Source: Bryum argenteum
Lineage: Eukaryota; Streptophyta; Bryopsida; Bryales; Bryaceae
NCBI GenBank assembly: GCA_037043015.1
Contig: CM073330.1
Coordinates: 12,418,512 to 12,482,511, forward strand
Direction: 5' to 3'
Length of the DNA stretch: 64,000 nt
Under the pieces are notes generated by a model. It saw nothing but the letters and a program-made list of their open reading frames with translations, was not told the DNA's origin and ran no database searches. How positions within the stretch are numbered: position 1 is the first letter of the stretch; each line of letters begins with the position of its first letter. Shown in pieces: positions 35,054 to 48,500 of this stretch. Made by a program: the position numbers and the translations under genes.

Positions 35054-38000
35054 GTTTTTGGCATGGTTCTTGGGATTTGAACTATGTATTTTTTAGGATC
35101 TGAACATGTCCTTGGGTTTTGTACTATATATGACTATATGATTCAAAAAAAATATAGTAGCTAGTTTTTTTGTATTCTTTTATACGTACCTATATTTGTC
35201 ACTTTTGAAAGTTCTTCGATATAATTATAATGTTTGTAAGTTCTTTATTATACAATGTCGTAAGACGTATCTACAAGCTACATATTGCCTACGAACCCTT
35301 AAATTACATCCAATTTTTGATGCCAAGTGAAGGAATCATACATGTGTTTATTTTCTAGTTATCAAAATTTGTAAATAAAATGTAAGTAGTCATTATATTG
35401 AAACCATTTAGAAAACTTTTATGGTATGATAGAATGTTACTATCTTGCTACAATAGCACAGAATCGCATGAATGAAGCTTTTGCAGCTGATGCAATAAAA
35501 CGTGTTTACAAATGCAATTATCATATCAATACTTTGTGGAAGTCTCTAGTTACATTACATTGACAACCTCCACGATCTTAGAAAGCTAGTGCTTTCTGGT
35601 GGCTCTTAAACATGACCCAATTGTTGTCTTTGCATAAGCAATCTCCACTTGTTCCGTAAAAGTCTGACTTTGAGATAAGAAAGAGCACACAACACTACAG
35701 ACTGCAGATATTTCAGCCATACTTCACAATTGCTCCTATCAGTTTGGTTTTGTGAAAAATCAGGCGGCTTGATCATAATTACGCTTGAAAAGATGAAATC
35801 AATAACTAAATTACTTTGCTTCACACTTTAAATCAACCTCAGTGACTGCCATTGGAAAGCAAACTCACATCACAAACCCACATAAACTCGCAATCTTCAC
35901 CATGCTTTCTTCAAAGCCGTAGCTTCATCCGGTCAACCTAAAGTGAGCCTTGCAGCTATCTACAGCTTCTAGATTAAAATTGCATAGAAAGAATTCTTGC
36001 ATTTCCTCACACCCAAAGAAAGCAAACAAGACTTCCTTCAATCATTTAGCCAAGTATCTCAAGAACATCATTAAAAATTCATTTTAGGATTGGAAGTGAA
36101 AAACATTGTGATTGAGAGTAGATAATGTTAAATGTTTTAAGTATATGGTAATTGTAACTTGTTGAATTATATTACAAAAAGAAGTTATTACTTGCTACGG
36201 TATCAAAGTACCTTCCAATGTGATTGGTAATGCACTTTACAGTTTTTGAATCCGTAGATTTTTGAGTACATAAGAAATTTTGAAACTTTTCAAAGTAGTT
36301 TGTAAGCAAGAGGCACCCGGTTGTACAACTTTTGCCATTCTAAAATGTGTTACTTAGAAGAAAGAAAGAAACTCAAAGTGTGTCAAATGTGTAACTTATC
36401 ATATGAAGTGAGTGATGGAGCCATGTGAGACGGAGTGTTAGAAACCAAAAATTAAGCCACAAAACATGAAGCAACTCATTATGTTGACAAAGATTGGAAG
36501 CTCACAACAATAGACATTAAAAAATGACCATGTACCTCACGGTGAGCTTTCTTTGCCAAATCACTAGATATGCGCAAGACTTCCTCGCACGAGAAATGCA
36601 TATTAAGGCCTTGATCCCCATTAATGGAGGTTATTAGTCCACACCCGTCACATTCAGAAACAATGAGTAGGTTGTAGAATGGAACTCACTTCCCTCTTAA
36701 GGCCATGTTGTGGGAGGTTAGAAGCATCAAATGGCAGAGAGGGGCTAGCCGCATGAGCATCATTGTTTGCGGCTGCTTCATTGTTATGGATGGCTCTAGA
36801 GATGATTACTACTAGATGGAGTAGGCGGTTATAAATGGGATGGGGATGGAGATGATCAATGGGATGGAGATGGCTCATTGCGTTGGAATGGAGATGGTTG
36901 ATATTGCTAGGATGGAGATAGTTGATGCTTGTCTTTGGATAGAGTTGAGGGCTCCTAGGGTCCTGTCTCTCGACCATGCATGATTAACCCCTAACTTTCC
37001 TTGAAGCCCGATATGGGCTTTTGCAATTCCGGGCAGCCTAGATGAAGGGGTTAGAAGTAATATTTTTGACTAAGAATTTTATTGGGTCCTCTTTATAGTG
37101 CAAAGTGTATGTGGTAAAATTTGCAAAGACAAATTCCAATTTTTGAGTCTTCTAGGACGATCCTTGGGTTGCGAGCCAAGATGGGGCAGCTCAAAAAAGT
37201 AACTTTTTTGAATTATTTTTTTTGAAACATGATCATTACTAAATCACTACTCAAATTTCAAAGTGACTCAAGTCAAAAAGTTTACCAATTTTACAAGGGC
37301 AGCCTCCAAAAAAAATTGAAATCTATCTTTGCAATACCCAAAAAATGGAGGAATATTCATGTGCAGACATTCATAGCTGTGGTTGATATCGTAGAGAAGA
37401 ATAATTATTGTGGCTATTCCATCTGAACATGCTGGAGTTGGCAACATTTGTCAGATTCAGGAAGGGGGAGATGAGGATCATTTGAGCCTAACTTGATGCT
37501 TTACCGGAGCACTGCCATAGTATTCTTAGCCGATGGCTGGAAATAATGCAAGAGTGTGCCATGCTGATGTACCTATCGGGCACAATTAAGCTAAGGGTGT
37601 TCAAAAAAGTTACAAGTCCCAAGTACAATTTCAACTCATGCAAGTGTGTCAAACATGTCCATCTTCTAAATAAAGTTAAGTATGAGAACACCAAATGTGG
37701 TTTCAATTTACAGTACTTATAGCTTACCAAGAAAAATAAAATTCATTCGCATTGAAGAATATTAGGGATTAAAATTATTAGGTACTTCAGTTGAAAAAGT
37801 AAGTTGTGTCCTAATGACACAAAATCCTAAGAAACAATCATTCGATACATCAAATGATCACATTTTGATACCATTTTTGGAAATGACTTACATGTACTTG
37901 TGCATTATATAAAATAGTTAGTTTGACAAATAAAAAATTAATAATTTTTGCACCATGATGCCTGCAAATCCCACCAATATGCAGTTTACTGTGGAGGGTA

Positions 38001-38821
38001 CAATGATTCAAAAATAAAAATTTGAATAATTTTTTTTCTTGAAAATGTGCATCTTGATCCCAATTACATATACGTTATTTTAATATGATTTTGAACTCTT
38101 TGTAATTGGTAAAAATGAAAAAAAATGATGAACTTTGGATGTTTCAACCAAAAATCACCTAATTAGTCTTGACAAAAAGTGATACCCATACCTTGGCTGT
38201 GACCTATCGTTGACTTTCATAAAGTTCAATAGCACTGTTGAGTAGCTATGAGCCGAAATTTTGTGAATAGAAGGTGCTTGGAAATGCTGATTTGAGCTGT
38301 TTGAGCGCGGTGATTGCGATTGACACATATTGCTCAGCATTTCTAAGTATCTCTTCATTTCGTGAAGTGCAAAATCTCCACATCGTTGAAACATTTGACC
38401 AGCAGTATTCAGTTCAGTTTCTGCACACTTCACAAAAAAAGTGCATTACATATTCATTCAGCACTTGGGTCATCTGTTGAGCCGTTGCCAAATTGTTGAA
38501 ACCCGCACTTCTTTATACTGAATGTAAAACACTTGTACTAGAGACAAGCTTAATCCTCTTGAGTACTCTAGGAACGTGAACCACTCACGAGATCATTGCT
38601 CAAAATATATGAACCATGCATCACTACACATTCACATAAGCATTTCATCAAAGCTGAACATCCGTTTTAATGAAAATGTTCATGCTGAAGATGTCACTCA
38701 AACCATGTAACTACTTGCTATTCCAAGAATATATTGCCACTCTTGAATTCCCAGCTCCTGAACTCCCCAGCATGCATGCTTGAGCCTTGGCACTGCAACT
38801 AGGGGCTTCAACAATTTGGGT
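35054..38821. other. long intergenic stretch
   Basis: AT-rich, no gene recognised. GATGGAGATGG-type degenerate repeats lie at 36,830-36,930, running into the copy of the 30.85-kb repeat (36,910-36,975). At 38,262-38,310 a segment (TGCTTGGAAATGCTGA) resembles the LTP upstream region at about 26,753-26,800, which suggests an old tandem LTP locus. Confidence 0.5.
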
Positions 38822-39318
38822 TCAGCCTCCGGGGACACGGATTCCTGCAGCACACATAATTCCATGAGCATTACAATCATCAGCAACTACTGCTTAGTTT
38901 CTAGTACTTGGAGCTTCCAGTACAATGCGGTTCACAAACTGTCAGTTGACAAGATTTATTATGTATATTCGAAGAATGTTCAAGGAATGGCATGGCAAGG
39001 ACCTTGGCAGACGAAGCCTTTGGGGACCGCAATACGGCACTTCTGCGGGATGCCCAGCGCGATGCGAGGCACCACGCCCTGCGCCCTCGCCAACGAACTG
39101 CTGAGCAGAGAGCACAAACACTTGGCTCCCGCGCTGCCCTGCCCCATCTTGGCCACATTCGTGCAGCACTGCTTGGACGGCATCACGGCCGCATTCTTGC
39201 CGGCCGCCATGCACGGCACCAACTGGATGATGTCGCAGCCTGCTGCCTCGGCCGTGGACGTTATGTCCGACGCCACCAGCATCACTACGCACAAGGCCAC
39301 TGCTACCTGGAGCTTCAT
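38822..39318 (-). CDS. non-specific lipid-transfer-like protein, third copy
   Basis: Exons 39003-39318 and 38822-38844 (phase 1), 112 aa. It differs from the arm copies at a few positions (VALCVV for VVLCVV, DITST for DLTST, AAGKN for AASKN, LARAQ for LARSQ, C-terminus IRVPGG). Signal peptide and all eight cysteines are kept. It lies outside the inverted repeat, so it gives an outgroup for judging how young the palindrome is. Confidence 0.85.
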
Positions 39319-40255
39319 GATGAACTGCAATTGAGCTGCCCAGCAAAATCACCCCCAAACTCCAACTCAGAAGTACTCTAGCTTCTTCACGGCGGCTTAT
39401 GATCGATTGTGATCATGAAGACTGAACTCCCATGCCCTTGTAAAGAGTGCAGCCATAGTGGAGTTGGTGAATCTAACCTCCAACCATTTATGCAGTTGTT
39501 GTGATCTCAGGTCGATATGTAATATAAATATTATTTGATTGACTTTAGGGTGAGATTGTTAGGCGCATTGAATGACTGTTATTAATCTTTCCCCAAGCAA
39601 CATTGAGTAATGCGGACGTAGTGTACATTGTCATCATTGCGTGATTTTGTGACTTTAAGTATTCTAGCTTAGCGTTTCGCCTTCCGCCTATATATTAAAC
39701 CTCCGCATGCCAGTGATGCCACGTTGATGCTGATGCGTCATGGTCCCATGGGACAAAGGATACCCACGAAGTGAATATTATGATTGCCTTTGCAAGCTGC
39801 TTGTAGTTTTGAAATCGTCTGAAGTAGTGGATTCAGTAAGATGGTTGGGGTGTATTGTGAGGTCGATCGTGTAGCACTTGCTTGTTGATGAGGTGTGTGC
39901 TTAGTTGAATTTACATGATGTTTTCGTGAGTGCTCACTGAGAATTAGATTTGGGAACAATTATGTTGACGCTCGTGCTTGTAATGAAAAGGTGTGGGCGT
40001 TTGGACACGCGGGTGAAAGCATGCTAGGGTGTCTCACTTTCGGACAACACATAGTACCCGAAAAGTGGTAAAGTCAATTAAGTCTGAGAAAGCAAATTTC
40101 AGAAGTACTTTGGGTATAAAATTACTATTTTAATCTAAAGAAGATGGTGTCAGTTTTGAGAATCGCGCTAATTAATCCCGAATGAGTGGGAATCAGTGCT
40201 AATTAACTACAGAGATTATCCAATTGCTTCGGGGCAATTAATATTCTGACATAGC
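39319..40255. other. intergenic, LTP promoter side
   Basis: No gene seen. The first few hundred bases are likely promoter of the third LTP gene. Confidence 0.5.
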
Positions 40256-40436
40256 AACTGGTGATCACCGGTATCCTCATCATCCCAACTGGTGATCACC
40301 GGTTACTATGCAGTTATTGGACAAGGCATTTAAGGCTTTGGAAAAGCACTGACACGATGTGGTTGGTGGCGTCGAGTCATGATTGGGTGACCGGTGATCA
40401 CCAGCTGCAATAGTGGTGCAACTGGTGACCACCAGT
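40256..40436. repeat. cluster of four ACYGGTGATCACCRGT palindromes
   Basis: Copies at 40256-40272, 40288-40305, 40389-40405 and 40420-40436, the last slightly altered (GGTGACCACC). Each is a near-perfect dyad around TGATCA. None occurs elsewhere in the window as far as I could see. Confidence 0.75.
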
Positions 40437-40499
40437 CACCTTCATCTCGCACCTGTGGAGCGCGCCATTCCTCCCTTCTCAGATGTTTTTTGATTTTGC

Positions 40500-41762
40500 A
40501 TGCATGCTCGCATTTCTTGACGTCGCGAGGTTTGCATGCTCTGTTTTGCTCACGTTGCGAGGTTTGAGTTTGCATGCTCCTGTTTGCTCACGTCGCGAGG
40601 TTTGTGATTTGTGCACTAGACGCATTGGTCTCGGTAGTCGATTCAATCTCGCCGGGTGTGAGTGTTTGAGGTCACGGTGGTAGAGGCTCGGGGCGGCGCG
40701 AGTGTTGGAATCTGTGAGGTTGAAGGTCGCATTAACCGCCGAAATTGGTCCACGTTCATGCTTTGCATTCTTTGCCTCGGTAGTCTGTGTTCAGTCTCGC
40801 GAGGAGGGTGTGAGGGTTTTGTTTAAGGGTGATGGAGGGCGCAGGGCAGCGCGAGTGTTGGGTTCTGTGAGGGTTGAAGGTCGCCAATGTTGCTGAGATC
40901 GGTCCATGTTCATGCTGCCTCGTAGTCTGTGTTCAGTCTCCTGTGAGGGTTGAAGGTCGCCAATGTTGCTGAGATCGGTCCATGTTCATGCTGCCTTGTA
41001 GTCTGTGTTCAGTCTCGCGAGGAGGGTGTGAGGGTAGTCTGTGTTCAGTCTTGCGAGGAGGGTGTGAGGGTTTTGTTTAAGGGTGATGGAGGGGGCAGGG
41101 CAACGCGAGTGCTAGGTTTTCTGAGGGATTAAGGTCGCATTGCTAGCTCGGTAGTGTGTGAGTTCGATCTCGCGAGGAGGGTGTGAGGGTTTCGTTTCGG
41201 TGGTGGTGGAGGGCGCGGGCGCGCAAGTGCGCGACGTGTGGGCGAAGGACCCGAACAGGAGGGCGCGAGGAGGCACGTAGAAGGTAGCGACGGAGCGACG
41301 GCGCGAGGGCGCCTCGACAGGAGCCAGGTTTACGCAAGCTTTCTTCAATGCTTGCTCGTTTTTGTATTTGTGCTTGCATTGCTAGATTTTGTGTTCATGT
41401 ATGTTTGCTGGATCTTGTGATTGCGCTTGCTGGATTTTGTGCATGATTAAGTAGATTTGAAGTAGATTTGTTTGAGTACCCCAATCTTTCGGTTTCGAAG
41501 TAGACAGGTTTAGGTTGTGAAGTTGACAGCTTACTGGTCTCACCATAGTGATCTCACGAGGTGATTATGAGCCAATCTCATTGTCAAACTGTGAGTTCAG
41601 TCGAGGTAGTGTAAGTCTCGGTAGTGTGTGAGTTTAGAGTGTGTAAGTTCAGTGTCGTTGGTGTGTGATTTCAGTCTCGGTGTGTGAGTTCAGTCTCGGT
41701 GTGTGAGTTTAGCCTTGGTGGTCTGCACTGTGTCTGTGAGTTCAGTCTCGGTGGTGTTTAAC
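40500..41762 (+). repeat. nested GC-rich tandem repeats upstream of the Myb-like gene
   Basis: Several interleaved repeats: GCGAGGTTTG with GCATGCTC (40.52-40.60 kb); a block from GAGGGTTGAAGGTCGC to CTGTGTTCAGTCTC repeated at about 40,868 and 40,940; GCGAGGAGGGTGTGAGGG at about 40,800, 41,018, 41,053 and 41,171; and GTGAGTTCAGTCTCGGT at 41.68-41.75 kb. They end exactly at the start codon of the next gene, so they form its leader or promoter. Confidence 0.7.
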
Positions 41763-42636
41763 ATGGATCGTATGAAGCATAGTGAAGTTAAAGGGTCTGG
41801 TGAGAAGTCTGTATCGGTTGGGAAGGCGAGGGAGGACGAGCCTCCCTCTGATTCAGAGGAAGACCTCGATGTCTATGACGTCGATGGAGCACTTGAGAAA
41901 TTGAGGGAACCGCCTGCTGTTCTCCACATTGAGGATTTTGTGAATACTTTCAAGTTGGAGGGCACTGGTGTGAACCCGCATCGATTCAAGAAGAGAGAAG
42001 TTCCAGAGGAGTTGGTGTCTGGCCTATTCGGACGTCGCCGCGGGAAGGGTGGAAGGGCCGGTTACAAATGGCAAGACTGTACAGACAAGTTGGTGTTAGC
42101 CCGAGTGAGGTAGTTACATCCCATTGTGTATCAACACGATAAAGATTGTATGCCGAGCTTTTTGAAGATACATTTTGCACAAGGCATTGCGAATGAACAT
42201 GCGGAGGGAAGAGGAAGGTCAATTGGGCAAAGATACGGCCAAGAGACCAATCAAAAGCAGCGAACGAGGTGGGATACTCAACGCGCAAAGTTGCTGTTAT
42301 GCAAGCAGAAGGGTGTCGAAATGACTAAGGGCGCCTTCAAGAAGGTAAAACTTGAGAAATGCGCTCCGATTGGAAGGGCTGGCTCTTCAAAGCGGGTAAG
42401 ATACTTTTACCTTTGCTTAAATTTGAGATCTTCCCTTTGTTTAGGATAGTACATTGTATTTCTTGTGGGAATGTGTAACCTGTTTAATCTCTAATTGCAT
42501 TTCTTTTCCTCGTGTGTAGCAAGATTCAGAAGTTTGTGCATCCAGGATTCCAACGCGGCTTGAGGACGACATGGATTCTCGAGTCTCAGAGCGTGTTTCT
42601 CAACTGAGCGACATAACACCATATTCATTATTTTGA
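41763..42636 (+). pseudogene. Myb/SANT-like element protein, one in-frame TAG
   Basis: Exons 41763-42395 and 42520-42636 (GT-AG, phase 0) encode about 249 codons. After an acidic N-terminus (PPSDSEEDLDVYD) comes HIEDFVNTFKLEGTGVNPHR and then YKWQDCTDKLVLARVR, which resembles the first helix of Myb/SANT-like DNA-binding domains found in accessory proteins of several transposons. The rest is basic and helical. TAG at 42111-42113 interrupts the frame where a Trp would fit the Myb pattern; the frame continues unbroken after it. It is convergent with the next gene. The DNA-binding assignment is an inference from pattern only. Confidence 0.4.
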
Positions 42637-42995
42637 GAGTATCCCTTAAGAATGAGAGTATTGTTGAGGCCCAAAAGTAATGATAAAAGTACAAATAGTC
42701 TGGAAAAATGGTATCAAGCAGATACAAATGGATGAACAATTGTATGCCAGACTGAAATATACATGAATGTATGTTTATTTATAGACATTGTATACAATAA
42801 TTGACTACGTCAAAGGAAATATGCTCATCCAGATAAAAATGTGAGCACTGGTTACATATGAATGATACGAATGTATGATGGTAAATACAATATTTCTATA
42901 CCAATAGAACAATACAGTATGGTGTTGAATGTGGGCTATCCCTGGAGAACCATACCGATCAATGTACTCTAAATCATATCAAGACTGTTGCCGTA

Positions 42996-44055
42996 TCACA
43001 AGTGCGAACGGCTTCGAATTTCAGCTAGTGCCTTCCACACTTCTGGTCCACGACTATACCCTGTGTATGGCGACGAACGCGAACTTGAATTTTCACGTCG
43101 TTGAAGCTTCAAAATTCGCTGCTCCAATGCATCGCGAACAGGAGGAACCCTAACTCTGGACTGAAATCCATCGTGTGACTGAGTCTGGCGGTGACCCTCG
43201 TGTAATGGCGGGCGCATAGTACGGAACCGCAAACGCGAGGTATCAACAGCATGGGCAACAGACGGATTAGGTGGCCCCGTTAGTTCCGTCCGGCAGTCTC
43301 CAAGTTCTGTTGCTGGCTCCAAAGACTTCAATGGACAAGGCGTAGAGAGAGAACGGGTTGACGCACCACGAGATATTTTCAGCGACGATGCCTTATGAGG
43401 TGATAAACGAAGAGCCGGAGACTCGACAATGACCGGTATGGCCACGACTGCTGCAGTTGTCGCCTAAGTGCATAAAAAGACATAGAGAAATGTAAGTAAA
43501 TCAAACTACGATGCCAGTTAAGAACCAGGAAAAACTCATAAATGAACTGCTTCAAGTATGTCATACCTGTACGGGAAGTGCATCATCAACTAACTCAGAA
43601 TCATCGTAAAGCTTTCTTTGCGGAGCGCCACCTCGACTTGATTCGTCAATTAGGGTACGGGTCTTCAGCGGGGAAGGAGAACATGTAGAGTGTGGTCGCT
43701 TACCGCCAAAAGGAGGACTATCCACAACCCCATCATCAATTGCCATTGTCGAGTAGTCCATAGTTGATTGTGCAGTAGCTGCTGAGTACATTATGTGGCC
43801 CATTCCACTCTGCGAAATTGAGTATTGTCCGTAGTCCAAAATCGAATCAGCAGAAGCAGCGCAACGGAAATCAAAATCATTGTCCGAAACCGAGACGGAA
43901 TTGGACACCTGGATACGAATTCATTTTAGAGGAATCATCAACAAGGATGATATGCAATATGATATAACCAAATCACCTCGCTAGTTAAACCAATGCTGAG
44001 AGAACTAGCATCATCAAACAGTACAATAAAATAAAGGGTCGGACACAAGCCCGCT
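42996..44055 (-). CDS. hypothetical Ser/Pro-rich protein, 5' end unresolved
   Basis: Three spliceable exons are seen: 43977-44055, 43567-43908 and 42996-43463, with the frame kept across both junctions. The product is low-complexity, rich in Ser, Asp, Pro and Arg (DYGQYSISQSGMGHIMYSAA; PRRKL-like basic patches; DALEQRILKLQRRE near the end). No domain recognised and no start codon found in the first exon, so an upstream exon is likely missing. It sits tail-to-tail with the Myb-like gene and head-to-tail with the phosphatase-like gene. It may be an accessory protein of the same element. Confidence 0.4.
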
Positions 44056-44170
44056 CTGAAATGACATCAGTCCAGGAGGAGACATTAATATTGAATCATT
44101 TATTATAATCTACACAATATACATGACAAACGTGAATCTTGTCTGGTGAGGCCAACCTTGGATAACTAGC

Positions 44171-45288
44171 CTAATCATGCACTAGCTTCCTAGAAGCCTC
44201 TACGGCGTTAATAAGCTCTTCGTATTCTGAAGTATCAAGCTCTTCAGAGAGCATTCTACGCCCAATGTTGTCTTCCCTACGGAAAGACAACAAGCCCTGA
44301 CCGCGGCTTTGATGTAGACGTCGAATCCAAGGGAGGAGCTCGTCCACCAAGAATCTGTCAGATACATCATGCTCTGACCACGAGACTGGCAGTACGACAT
44401 TCTCCGGTTCATTCACGACGTGCTTCTCACGGCTATCGTCGATGATGATCGTGTCATGCTCATTAAACTTTAAGTTTAGACCACTGAAAAGCATATCCAG
44501 TGGTTTGAGGAAGAGATCCTTATTAGTCCCCTTCAACTTGAAGTTGGACAACTTATTCCGCGGTCCCCGAACCTTGACAACCTCACAAGAGTTCTGCCCC
44601 CAAACAAGGCACGGGTATGGCACACCCCGGAACAAGTAGTCACATATGGACTTCGTGGTGGCATGAACCATCGAACTCCATACGGAGACGTACGCAACTT
44701 CACTCAACTCACGAAGGAAATCATGGCAGAAGGGCCGAACGAAAACAACCTTGGGACCAATCGGAGCGGGTAGGACAGAGGAATGTGCACTCGTAACCAT
44801 GTTGTAAAGTTGGTCCTTTGGCATGAATCTCTTCTCCTTGCAGACACAGAGGATACCGTTCAAGTCCAGGATGACATTGAGCCACTTGCATGTCACCCTT
44901 GACGGAATAGAACGAGGGATATCCTCCACGGCTGCAACTACCGGACTGTGCGAATGACTCATCCCCTGTTCAGAAGGGGGGCAGACAAATGTGTATATAG
45001 TTAAGTACTGCACTGCCACATTTCGAGACTGACCCTTTCTATAACACTAAGAAATCCCGAATCCAAACAATGCGATCACATTGAACCAATAAAGGATAGG
45101 ATTGAATAAATCTTGGAGAAGGAGCAGCTTACCGGTGTATCTGATTGAGTTTCAGCTGTTTGTGAATCTCGTACAGCGGTCGACGATGGAAGAGGAATGT
45201 GAACCTCGAGCAGTATGGAATCAGGAATGTGACCTTCATTGTGATCATCTTGCGCCGTGTTACTTGGCTCACCATGAAACGGACTCAT
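44171..45288 (-). CDS. FCP1/NIF-type HAD phosphatase-like protein
   Basis: Exons 45133-45288 and 44171-44965 (phase 0), 316 aa. A HAD-superfamily FCP1 homology domain occupies roughly residues 70-260: motif I ILDLNGILC, motif II region SVWSSM, and acidic motif III IIIDDSREK. Motif I has Asn where active CTD phosphatases have the second Asp (DxDx), a variant seen in some plant FCP1-like proteins, so activity is doubtful or altered. The N-terminal 50 residues are polar and end at the intron. The start at 45288 (MSPFHGEP) is the first in-frame ATG of that exon; an upstream exon is possible. Lying among element-like genes, it may be cargo. Confidence 0.65.
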
Positions 45289-45553
45289 AGGACTGGTGTC
45301 ATGAGACACACAAACATTCAGAACACTTCGCAAATCAATGGATCCTGCGTAGATATCAGAGGGAGAAAATGTGTAAGAAAATATGATTGTATTCCAAACT
45401 CTGCGTTCAAAATTGAGCGTCATATACAGAAAGTATTTACACGATGAACACCAAGTCCAATCTAACAAAACTGCCCTACGGGAATATATATACTAGTCTA
45501 TCAACAACTGCCAAAGGCTTCTACAGGCGAACTTCCATTAACCGAAGGAGAAA

Positions 45554-48500
45554 TTCAACTCGAGTCGAGTTAATTGAAAGACTAGATCATGGAGTTCAAC
45601 CTGATTCGGTAATGTTGGGATCGGGAGTCTGATCCTGTGTTCCTATCTGCTCTTCCTCATCCACGGCCTTCCGTTGCGACTCGACTGGGTCCGATGGTGT
45701 GGAGCGACTTGATGGGCCTTGATCCGTAGAAACAACTGGAGAGTTGGTTCCCGTAGGTGAGGGAGCAGCAGTCGACTGAGGAGGCGTGCCTTGGAGGGAA
45801 CGTCGGGGAGATGCATGTCGAGCTGCACCGCTGTCGGAAGACTGAGTAGGCCCGTGGGTGAGGAGGAGAGGTTCACTCTGACCTGGTTCGAGGGACAGGA
45901 GAGGCTTTGCATTCAGGTGCGAGATTGCTTGGACTACCATATCAGGCATTCTCGCGATGGTCTCTGAGAACATGAACTTCCATCGTTTCTCATCCTCCTG
46001 TCTCTGGAGTGCGCGTTCCTCGCGCTCTCGAGCAAGCATTGCTTCGACTTCGATCCTATGTCGAGTCTGCGCATCCTCCTGCATTTTGGCGAGCTTCTCC
46101 ATAAGGGTTTCAACGGATAGTGACTCCCTTTTCCTCTTCTGTGGCGACGGCGTAGAAGCCCGAAGAGAGGTATCCGAGTAGCCTTGTTCCAGGGGAAGAT
46201 GCGAAGATGAGCATCGTCCAGTCTGGGGTGTTACCGGGTGTTGGGAACCGTAGGCCTCAACATCCTGGATAGGATCGTCATCGTCATCACTTGACCCGAT
46301 TGCGATCGGTCTTGGATCATGCAAGTCAAGTGCCAACTGAACACCGCTGACCTTCTTCTTCCCCTTCCCCTTCTCAGACTTCGTGGGGAGTGGCGGTGCT
46401 TCCAGTCTCTCCCTGGATAAGGAAGGCTCATCGATCGGGTACCCATCTTCGAAATCACGACGATCCAAGTTGAAGACATTCAAGGAAAGTCTGACAACAT
46501 CGTCGTGCTCTTCGGTGGAGCTGATCGTGTAGTTCATAAGGGAACACATCTGCAAGTACACACATCAAGAGATGCAACGTCGATCAGAAGATCATTTAAC
46601 TCGAGTCGAGTTGAAATGGAGGTGGCATGTGAGAGCAAGACCAGACTACACTTCTATGTGCATTCAACTCGAGTCGAGTTGAATACCAACATTACACTCG
46701 AAGCTCCATGAAACACCAAATTTAACTCGACTCGAGTTAAATCGAGTAACACATGCATGAACAAGGTTTCTTAGCATATTCAGTACTCCATTCAACTCGA
46801 GTCGAGTTGAATAGACTTAAAGTTAGTGTACAACAATACCTAGACAAATAGGCGCGAAATGAACCGACTCAACTTTAATACAACTAGTATGCACGAAACA
46901 GAGCCATGGCAAACTATTCAACTCGAATCGAGTTGAAATATATAGGACATCCTTACCCAGGCCGCACAGTAGAGCTTCCCGCCTCCAAACACACTGAGGA
47001 TCGCATCCCCTTCCTTGCAGAAGATGTCAAGCGACTTGGAGAACTCCATCCTCAATTCCGTATTATAGATACGGTACTCGAGCTCGTTGTATCTCCCGAG
47101 ATCTTGAACCGTGGAGTGTTGGGGGCCTGGAAGAACTTAGGAAGATTCAAATCCTCAACTTCGATTTTTTCAAACAAGAAAAGGATCTGGACATGATCCT
47201 TGGCCTCTTTCTTCGACGAGTTTTGGTCCTCGAGTCGCTCGTAAGGAGCCGGAACGTACTCAAGATACTCAATCTTGTAATTTGCTCCGAACTCGCAAGT
47301 GTCGAGGTGATTCTTGATCTTCGCCTCGGATCCTTACTACCGCAGATCCAAACCCAAATCGATTTACATTACCACGGGGTCCGTGATAGACTTGAGGACT
47401 TGAAGGACGTTGTAGAAGTAGGAGCCTCACGACGAGCTCGACGACGCCGATTCCTCATTTGCTCGGGGAGATTTCGAAGTCCATAATTCCGACCTTGATT
47501 AAGCTTCATGGACTGCTCATTCAAGCGTTCTCGTGCCATTCCCCTAGAACATTGTCCTCCCAGTTTGTAGGCCCTGAAGTTTGTTTCGCCCTTCGGCACC
47601 TGGAACTTCCCCTTGTTGGCGAGGAAGCACCTGAAGAACTCTGTTGCATACGGCGAGAGTTGCTCGAAGGTCTTGTTCTTGTTGCTGGGGAATTTCGCCA
47701 GCGTGAAGAAGTCTTCCCCGGGATTCGTGAGGAGAACGTTTAGTGTAGCTGGAGTGATCTTAAAATCCCTCTTGAATTTCTTCCAGCTCTCCTTCCTGAA
47801 GTCCCCACTTGTGCTGAATAGCATTAAGTCAGGGCGCATGCTATGAATGACGCGCTTCACGATGGTCTTCCTCTTGCAGCGCTCCAGCCAGTCGTAAGAG
47901 CTGTAGCAATCTACAAGCACACCCTTCATCTGCTTCAATGTGACTTTGGGGTATGAGTGGCGTCGTTTTGGGTTCGGTCTGTTCAGCATGTGCTCGGCTA
48001 ATCGCTTGAGCTGGGCGTAGCTACAGTTTCCGATCCATTTGAAGAACTCCCTGGTGATGTGACCATGGTCAGGCTTCCACTTCCCCAACTCCTTCTGCTT
48101 CCTTCTTTGTTTGGGTCGACGAGCTCCCCTTGGGATGCAGCTGAGATTAGCTCAGCATAGACGTCGTAGACGTCATCTGGAGCAGTGATGATTTTGAGCT
48201 CATTTGCAATGTTGAGCTTCTCTCTGGCCGCCTTGCTAGTTGTCACTGCTCTCTGGGCGTTCTTGACGTCGATGAGAGCAAATCTTGTCCTCACAGCTTC
48301 CATGAACTCCTGTATCATTCGAGTACGGGATTGAGTTAGATATTTAACTCGAATCGAGTTGAAATAGGATACAACGAAATAGAAATATAGAAATTATCGT
48401 TAAAAGTGTAGGACATTATTCAACTCGAATCGAGTTGAATGTAGGTACACATACGTTGAAATTGTCCTTATCAGGCTTCTTGCCCTTGCCGGGCCTCTGA

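Noticed and set aside
36654-36977. 107-aa minus frame with His/Asn/Leu repeats
   Set aside because: Translation of the GATGGAGATGG degenerate repeat.
47193-47846. Plus-strand frames over the 45.6-51.1 kb gene
   Set aside because: Shadows; the minus strand has spliced, protein-like exons with GT-AG ends.
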